From Falciphora oryzae (taxonomy: Eukaryota > Ascomycota > Sordariomycetes > Magnaporthales > Magnaporthaceae): a DNA stretch of 64,000 nucleotides. How positions within the stretch are numbered: position 1 is the stretch's first letter; the number at the start of each line of letters is the position of its first letter. Below the pieces are notes generated by a model. It saw only the letters and a program-made list of their open reading frames with translations, searched no databases and was not told the DNA's origin. Location: positions 265,865 to 329,864 of the forward strand of contig JNVV01000024.1 of NCBI GenBank assembly GCA_000733355.1, given 5' to 3'. A program made the translations under genes and the position numbers. Positions 56,590 through 64,000 of this stretch are shown here, piece after piece.

Positions 56590-59535
56590 GAGGGTCTAAG
56601 GTCACCCTGGTCCAGCATTCCCTGGATGTTGTGGCGTGTACGCACCAGATAAGCAGCTCTATGTTAGATACAATGAACGTGGATGTCTTCCCGCGCGTCC
56701 AGGTACTTGCAACAGTCACCAGACACCTCCATTAGTTCCTGTTATTATTAGCGCTCTCTCTCTCCTCTTAATGCTGACCAAATCACACTATCACAGAATA
56801 TCAATTACTCATGGCCCACGACGCTAGGCTGTGATGATACCAGGATTTATACGGCATTACTCTCATCATTGCTCTGTCACTCCATAGTCCGTCGCTCCGC
56901 TGTATTCGAAGCCTGCATAGCCCGTAGACACGATAACGTCAGCAAAGAAGAAAAAAAAAACGGCGAACTTCCCGTTTGGGTTATCCGGCAGGCAATGAGT
57001 TTTTTCCAGACGCTCGCTTGTCTGCTTTCTTCCCTTTTCGTTTTGGCGTGCAGCTGAATTTTTTTTTTATTTGCACTGTCCTTTAGACGAGGTGCATCTA
57101 ACCGAGGGAGCCTGGACCGATCCGGACCTTCGTGCAGAAACGCCCGATTAGACGCTAATTCCAACTTTTTGACGAACTCAACTGTTGCTGGCGTGCCGAA
57201 ATGCCCCCCGTTCATCTGTAGCTTGCCGCTTCGAGAAGACTCGCCCGAGATGCTAGCTCGGCGTACAGCGTACGCAAGCAGCAGCAGCAACTGAGGCATG
57301 CCGAAACAAGACCATCCTGCTGTCGATCCGAAGGAACTTGCATGGGTGGGCCACCCGATGCAACGGCACCATTGGCTTGGGACGGGCGGTCGAGAGGAGG
57401 GGAGGAGCAACAACAGCGACCGCTGAGGAAGACAGCCCTGTCACAAATCGACTCCGATGTCCAACCGACGCCCTGCATTGCTACCCTCCTTCCCGCGGAG
57501 ATGGGTCCGTCAAGTCGAGAGTCCACGTGCCGCCGCCGTCGCCGCCGCTAGAAAGCCGTGGGGTTTTGCCCAGCGGCGCCTGGGAGCCTGACCGGTCGGC
57601 CGGTGTACTGCATGGATACCCGGTAGGTTTCCCAAAGTACACAGACACACATATATTGGGCGGGTTGTCAGTCAGTCCCAGTCAACCGCACTAGCTTACC
57701 ACTATCGGCGTGGGATTCTCGCGAGGTGCCCACGTCCGCATGGCGCTAGGTGCAGTTTCGCTGTTGGCTGCTACTGGGCGCGAGGAGGGCGAGCTAGCGA
57801 CGGCCTAGCGTATCAGATGCTGCATGCTGCATTTCGTGGATGGCCAGCCCACGCCAACACGCCAGCCACACTAGCTTGACCCAGCCCATTCGGAATCCCG
57901 ACGGCGGTGGTGGACCGGACAAAAAGATGGTGTACTCCCTTCCCGTCCGATTCGCTTGCCACATGGCCCCCCACATGAAAACCACAAGAACCATAATGCA
58001 GGTTGGGAGCTAGCGGGCGGCGTTGCTGGCTGTTATTTCCTTTAGTTTTCTGTGTGATGTGATGGTGATGGGAAGTCACCAAGCTTGCTTGGAATGGGGA
58101 AAAAAACAAAGCAGGCAGCTACAGCTGTCATCATGCGTTCTCGGTGAAGGGCTGTTGCAACGCTGAGCTGTTGGTGCTGACCTCCTTTCTCACTCTGCTG
58201 CTCTTCGTGAAGGTGGCCTGTCTCCACACATCCTGCTCGGGCTCGGCGACGTCGGAGGGGACCCTTTTTCGTGGGACGGCGTCCAATGAGTCCTCCTTAC
58301 TGCCTGCCGAGAACACCACGAAGCGGTATGTGAGGGTGTGGCGGCTCCGTGTCACGTTACACAGCGATCGTGTTCCGTTGACTTCACCTTTTTTTTCCCT
58401 CCCTCCTCGAAGACTCCTGAACTCCTGCGTCCCGTCATCTTGTCATACCCCAAAATTCCATGCATGGTGGCTCATCAGGCACAGCCTGCCTGCCATGGCA
58501 CTGGGCCCTCTTGATCCACCGCCTGTGCGACTCTGCCGAGCCGCAAAATCGTTGCGGCGGTGTCCGGCACGGGATGACGAATCAACCTGATAGGCTGCGA
58601 GGGGGTGAGTTTCGCCCCGTGTATGCGGGGGCCCTTTTGACATTTGACGTGAGATGGAGCCCGACCGCGGGCGCGGCACAGAAAGGAGGAACGTACCGGA
58701 GAGCTGCGTATAACAGAATTGAGAGCGCCATAATATAATCCGCGCCCCATAAGGCCCAAACCAGACGCCTGCATTTCGTCGCCCTAATACCGCCATCGGG
58801 TTTCTGCGGAGGACGTGTTTCGATCTCACCGGTCCCTATTTTTGATTTAATACCTCACAGCCACGGGCAACACGAGCGGCAGGCCCCTTCGGAGGCAGAC
58901 ATTCGGCAAAAGGGTTCGGTGCGTAGGTGGCCCCAAAAATCCCGCCGCCCCCAATCCTTCTGAACCTATCACGAACCGCCGGGTGCCTCACCCTGTGATG
59001 GTCATTGGATGGATTAGGCTGCTTGCAGCAACGAACATCGACACAGGTCTGGGGGTATTGCTTCTCTTCCCATCATCATATGCAAACCCCGCTTTCGGCG
59101 TCGACTAACAGCAGCGCCATCCGCGCGTGCCGCGATCCTGCAGGCATATCCGGGGCGTTCTTCGTTCTTTTATCACTTGTGTTCGGGGCCCTCCATCTGT
59201 GATGAGACCTTTGACAGCCCCATCCGTTCGGCTGTCACTGGTCCCGAGGGCTTGGGTCGTGTTATCACGGCGCTTCCCTGGGCCACCGACAGAGAGGAAC
59301 GTGACTGCCTTGTTCGGCCCGTTGTGTCGTTCCAGGGGATCGACAGACGCAAGATGGAGGGAGGTGTGGGCGTAGACTGACTGATGGCAAGACCGAGCCC
59401 GACCGGTTGGGGTCGAGGTGATTTGATACGCCGAAGCAACTGGATACTCCCAGGTCAGCATCCTGTCAGGGACCCGTCCACGTTTTCTGGCTCCCTACAC
59501 CGTGAATCACGGTCTGGGAAGGCAGATACTCGCGA
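56590..59535. other. About 3 kb without recognisable gene between 2EXR gene and PKS
   Basis: Several frames of 60-150 codons exist on both strands (for example 57338-57694, 58144-58590, 58829-58443), but none shows a known domain, plausible intron structure or typical composition. Poly-T/CT-rich stretches occur near 57060 and 58385 and a GCC-repeat near 57530. It may include the PKS promoter and a 3' UTR. Nothing else identified. Confidence 0.5.
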
Positions 59536-59547
59536 GTATTTATACTA
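59536..59547 (+). promoter_or_regulatory. TATA-like element upstream of the PKS gene
   Basis: GTATTTATACTA lies about 125 bp before the ATG at 59672; a second TTTTATATAG is at about 59650-59660, too close to the start to be the promoter. Position is compatible with a core promoter. No transcription data. Confidence 0.35.
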
Positions 59548-59671
59548 GGCCAGAGGACCCTTCTCATCTGCTGAGTGAAATAGTTGGAATATTAGCTTGG
59601 ACTCGTTTCATCGAGGAGAGCAATCAGAACCCGTCCCAAGTGTCGTTCTTTTTTATATAGTACTGGAAGCC

Positions 59672-60879
59672 ATGGCCTCAACACCAAGACCTTTCCCGAG
59701 CCGGCGTGGCGAGATAGACGGCGACGCCGTCGAGCCCGTGGCGATAGTCGGGCTTTCCTTGAAGTTTCCACAAGATGCCACAAACCCAGATGCCTTCTGG
59801 GACATGCTGGCGGAGCGGAGGTCTGCCATGACCAATGTTCCCGAGGACAGGTGGAGCGCCGACGGATATTATAGCGCTGGTACAGAGAAGCCTGGCATGG
59901 TATGTTTGTCTGTCTTGAACCCCATGACACGGGAAGAAAAGGGTACTGAGAGTCGTCGGCTTCCAGAACAATGTCCAGGGCGCGCACTTCGTTAAGGAGG
60001 ACGTCAGTCTTTTCGACGCCCCATTCTTCTCCATAACACCCACCGAGGCAAGATCGATGGACCCGCAGCAGAGGTGGCTGCTGGAGTGTTCCTACCGAGC
60101 ATTTGAGAATGGTATGTTTCCCTGTTGGGGATGGATCGATCTCGCTGGCCTGGCAGCCGAAAGGTCAAGTGATGGGATCAGCGAACTGACATCCCGAAAT
60201 CTTTTCCACGGGAAACAGCCGGCATGACTTTGGAACAGGTCGCCGGCAGCGATACCACAGTCCACATGGGCTGCTGGTCGGGCGAGTTCAACTCCCTCTT
60301 CCACCATGACCACGAGTTGCACACGCCGTATTTCCTCACCGGCACGGGCAACGCCCTGATCGCCAACAGGGTGAGCTGGTTCTTTGACCTGCGTGGCTCC
60401 AGCGTCACCATCGACACGGGCTGCTCGAGCAGCATGGTGGCGCTGCACCAGGCGTGCGAGTCGCTCCGAAGCGGCCAATCTTCAATGGTATGTTCGGCAA
60501 AGCTCGCTCTTAAGGGCCAGAGAGACAGAATACTAACAAAAAGCACAGGGTCTCGTCGGAGGCATCAACCTCATTCTGACCCCGTACACATTCACACACC
60601 TAACCGACATGGGCATGCTGAACCCGGCGGGCAAGTCGTACGCCTTCGACTCGCGGGCGCACGGCTACGCGCGCGGCGAGGGCATCGGCGTGCTAGTGCT
60701 CAAGCGGCTGCGCGACGCCCTGCGCGACGGCGACACCATCCGCGCCGTCGTCCGCAACACGGGCTCCAACCAGGACGGCCGGACGCCCGGAATCTCGCAG
60801 CCGAGCTCGTCCGCCCAGGAGAGCCTGATCCGCAGCGTATACGCGCGCGCGGGCCTGGGCCTGGCCGAGACCGGCTACT

Positions 60880-60914
<35 letters not shown>

Positions 60915-63900
60915 GCGATCGAGGCGCGCGCCATCGGGGCCGTGTTTGGCCCGCTGAGGGAGCCCGGGAGGCCGTTGTGCGTCGGGGCCGTCAAGACGAA
61001 CCTCGGGCATCTTGAAGGCGCGAGCGGGGTGGCTGGGGTGATCAAGACGATCCTTGTGCTGGAGAAGGGGATCATACCGCCAAATATGTGGTTTGAGGAG
61101 ACCAATCCTGCGATAAAGGAGAGTTGGAATCTCAAGGTAAGCGAGATGGGTTGCTTTTCCGTGTGGCAAGAATGGATACTGACGGCTTCTCCTTCGCCCA
61201 GTTCCCTACCGAGCCAACGCCGTGGCAGACTCGCGGTCTACGCAGGGCCTCCGTCAACTCGTTCGGGTACGGCGGGACCAACGTGCACGCGATACTCGAC
61301 GACGCGCGCTCGTACCTCGAGTCCCGCGGCCTTCGGGGAAACCACAACACCATCGAGGACCCATCACTGCCGCCGCCGCTGTCCCGCCCAATGCAGACAC
61401 CGGGCAGCCCAGCCTGGTCTGCATCCTCTTCCTCTGAGACTGGGTCCGACGACTTCGTTGTGCTCCAACGGCCGGGCAGCGCCGACGGCTCCGACATTGC
61501 GAGCATGACTAGCGAGCATGTTGACGTCGGTGGCTGCCCGTCGGTGGTGCCGGCCGCCGTCCCGCGCCCGCTGCTGTTTGTGTGGTCGACGCACGACGAG
61601 GATGGCTTGCGCCGCATCGCCAAAGCCTATTCTGAGTACCTCGCAACGAGGGCTTCGCGGGGAGATGAGTCCGCCCGGTGTGGCGAGGCCGAGCTTCTCG
61701 GCAGGCTGGCACACACTCTCGCGTCAAGACGGACCAGACTGCCCTGGAGGTCGTTCACCGTCGCCGCCAGCCGTAGCGAGCTGCTAGCGCGCCTAGGCGA
61801 TGGCAAGTCGGCGCCTTCGCCGCCCGTGCGGGCCGCATCGTCGCCCCCGCTGAGGGTCGGATTCGTTTTCACGGGCCAGGGGGCCCAGTGGCACGCCATG
61901 GGCAGGGAGCTCCTGGTCTATCCCGTCTATAGACGCGCGCTGGAAGAAGCGGATGCGGCGCTGCAGACGCTTGGGTGCTGGTGGTCATTGATTGGTAGGT
62001 TCTTTGAGCTTTCCCGCCCTTCCTGGTATTACTCCTTTGTCCGCTATTTGCCCCGCTAACACCAGATATCCACACCTCTAGACGAGCTCACCAAGAACGC
62101 CGATTCTTCCAACGTTGACAACCCTGCCTATAGCCAACCGCTATGTGCGGCAGTCCAGATCGCGCTGGCGCGTCTCCTGGCAAGCTGGGGTGTGCGCCCG
62201 GCCGCTGTGGCGGGCCACTCGTCGGGCGAGATTGCGGCGGCTCACTGCGCGGGCGCGCTCAGCCTCCGTGCCGCCATGAAGGTGGCCTACTTCCGCGGCG
62301 CCCTATCCGCGGACCTCCTGGTGCGGCAGTACACAACAACCAGCTTGGGCAGCAGGGGCGGCCGCGGCATGATGGCCGCGGCCCTGTCCGAGACCGCAGC
62401 CAAGTCATACGTGGAGAGAGGCGCGCTCGCCAATGTGGCGGTGGGGTGCGTCAACAGCCCGCAGAACGTCACGTTCACGGGCGACAAGGGCCAGCTGGTT
62501 AGGCTCGAGGAGATGCTCAAGGCGGACGGCGTGTTTTGCCAGCTGCTCAACGTCGGCAGCGCGTACCACTCCAAGTATATGGAGGAGGTTGCCTCGCGCT
62601 ACCAAAAGTGCATGGGCTCGTTGGACAAGGATCCTGCCGCCGATGCGGTGACAAGTCCGGCCATGTTCTCCTCCACCACCGGAACGCGAGCTGTGGTGGA
62701 CGAGGTGGGCAGGGCTGAATACTGGGTCAAGAATCTCGTTTCGCCGGTCCTGTTTTCTGGTGCACTCTCCGAGATGCTCAAGGAGGAGAATCTCGATAGT
62801 AGCAACGGCGAGAGGAGCGGGGTCAACTACATCCTTGAGCTGGGACCGCACGGAGCTTTGCGTCGATACGTCAAGGAGATCAGTGACGCTCTCCCCCAAG
62901 GGAGCGTCGGGAAGTCGGCCAAGTACGACTCAGCACTGGCACGCAACGTCTCTGCCATAGAGACTGTACTGAGCGCTGCAGGGCGGCTCTTCTGCGCGGG
63001 CTTGTCGTCCCTTGACCTTGCAGCCGTGATGGCGAGCGGCAGTGGTGATACCCATCACAACGAGGTCGGAAGGATAGGAAGCCCAAGGCGCGAGAAAACG
63101 CTTGTCGACCTCCCCGAATACCCCTTCAACCATTCACAGGGCTACTGGGCAGAGAGCCGGATCAGCCGCAACATGCGACTGAGGCAGCAGCCACGCAACG
63201 ACTTCCTCGGCTCCCAGGTTGCCGACTGGAACCCGGCCGACGCGCGCTGGCGCATGTACCTCAAGCTGGCGGAGCACGGCTGGGTCCGGGACCACGAGGT
63301 CACGGGCCAGCTCATCTACCCGGCGGCCGGCATGTTGGTCATGGCCATCGAGGCGGCGCGCCAGCTGGCCGACCCGGACCGGGCTGTGGCTGGTTACCGG
63401 CTAAAGGAGGTCGTGTTCGACAAGGCCCTGATATTACCGACGACGGCATCCGAGGGCGTCGAGGTGCAGCTGCGCGTCCGGTCCGGCAAGTTCAGCAACT
63501 TCACGGGCGGCGCGTCCGGCTGGTCTGACTTTGAGCTCGCGTCGCACGGCGACGGCGGGTGGACCGAGCACTGTCGTGGAAGCATCCGCGTCGAGTACAG
63601 CGAGGCGACATCAACGGCGAAGTCAGCGGCGTCGGGCAGTTGGGGCAGCGGCAGCACTGCTCACGAGAAGAAGGCAAGGGAGCAGAGGGTGCTGGCCGAG
63701 GCCGCAGCGCTCGACCGCAGGTGCAGTGTGCCGCTCGACTCGGGATCGCTGTACGGCATGATCGAGATGATCGGCATAGTCTTCGGGCCGTCGTTCCGGA
63801 CGATGCGTGACGTCCGGCAAAGCAGCAGAGGCAGTACCAGACGCAGTGCCAGAGACCCCGCCCGCAGCACGCATTCGAGCGATGCCGTTGCTCACATCCG

Positions 63901-64000
63901 CGTGATGGAGCAGCGCCCTGGTGCCAGGCCAACCAGTCACCAGGTCATCCACCCAGCCACGCTGGACGGAATTCTTCAAACCGTCTTCCCGTCCCTTGCT
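59672..64000 (+). CDS. Type I (highly reducing-type) polyketide synthase, N-terminal part: KS-AT-DH; continues past window
   Basis: Six exons are predicted: 59672-59899, 59967-60111, 60219-60487, 60549-61136, 61202-61994, 62082-64000+. Five introns of 61-107 nt, with GTATGT, GTAAGC or GTAGGT donors and CAG/TAG acceptors, restore one frame of 1314 residues with no stop. Ketosynthase (about 18-440): DTGCSS active Cys193, EAHGTGT His328, NLGHLEG His368. Acyltransferase (about 560-930): [10 protein letters not shown] and GHSSGE with Ser721. Dehydratase from about 1040: [10 protein letters not shown] (HX3GX4P, His1079) and [10 protein letters not shown] (Asp1303). A DH directly after AT suggests a reducing PKS, assembling a polyketide from malonyl units in the cytosol; methyltransferase, ER, KR and ACP would lie beyond the window. 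ATG chosen because [13 protein letters not shown] starts soon after. Product unknown. Confidence 0.92.

Noticed and set aside
56138..56599. Overlapping GC-rich frames, plus and minus, as separate genes
   Set aside because: They are shadows of the 2EXR gene second half; Arg/Trp-rich translations are typical of off-frame GC-rich DNA.
57338..57694. Candidate gene in the 2EXR-PKS intergenic region
   Set aside because: No domain, no intron signals, overlapping frames on both strands; not distinguishable from chance.

Overview
The window looks like a chromosome of a filamentous ascomycete (Pezizomycotina). The signs are fungal pogo/Fot1-type DNA transposons, copia and chromodomain-bearing gypsy retrotransposons decayed by G:C to A:T transitions in the style of repeat-induced point mutation (RIP), a gene with the fungal 2EXR domain, and a multi-exon type I polyketide synthase whose short introns begin GTATGT or GTAAGT. 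A RecQ-like helicase relic hints at a subtelomeric or otherwise repeat-rich setting, but no telomere repeat is seen.

Layout: bases 1-54052 are almost entirely transposon-derived. (a) 1-3981: 3' part of a copia element (copia-1) with its 3' LTR. (b) about 4380-10602: a second, heavily decayed copia element (copia-E, minus strand) carrying a solo gypsy LTR. (c) about 10640-15238: a decayed RecQ/DEAD-type helicase gene (minus strand) split by a 617-bp LTR-miniature (TRIM-1) and a 1862-bp pogo transposon (pogo-1). (d) 15468-54052: a second pogo transposon (pogo-2) expanded from about 1.86 kb to 38.6 kb by nested insertions.

The nest was resolved from target-site duplications (TSDs). Pogo-2 holds chromovirus Gy-A1 (16756-23736) and chromovirus Gy-A3 (24264-53994). 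Gy-A3 holds chromovirus Gy-C (24827-31366) and chromovirus Gy-D (33443-49619). Gy-D holds chromovirus Gy-A2 (36510-44055), a second miniature (TRIM-2, 44752-45218) and a solo copia-1 LTR (47246-47871). Gy-A2 holds a 565-bp unclassified insertion with a CT-repeat tail. Subtracting the inserts gives 6981 bp for both Gy-A1 and Gy-A2, and 1863 bp for pogo-2 against 1862 bp for pogo-1, which supports the reconstruction. Short inserts (both TRIMs, the 565-bp unit, a hairpin repeat) keep normal base composition inside the decayed DNA.

From 54055 onward the DNA is ordinary GC-rich host sequence: a 2EXR-domain gene with an apparent frameshift (55004-56589), about 3 kb with no recognisable gene, and the 5' part of a polyketide synthase gene (59672 to the window end) encoding KS-AT-DH with catalytic residues intact. 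The repeat block ends exactly at the right terminal inverted repeat of pogo-2, so a possible secondary-metabolite locus sits next to a large RIP-type block.

The most unusual observation is that TRIM-1 and TRIM-2, unrelated in sequence, share one plan: a tRNA-like A box in the 5' LTR, a B box about 70 nt downstream in the internal region, and a purine tract against the 3' LTR.
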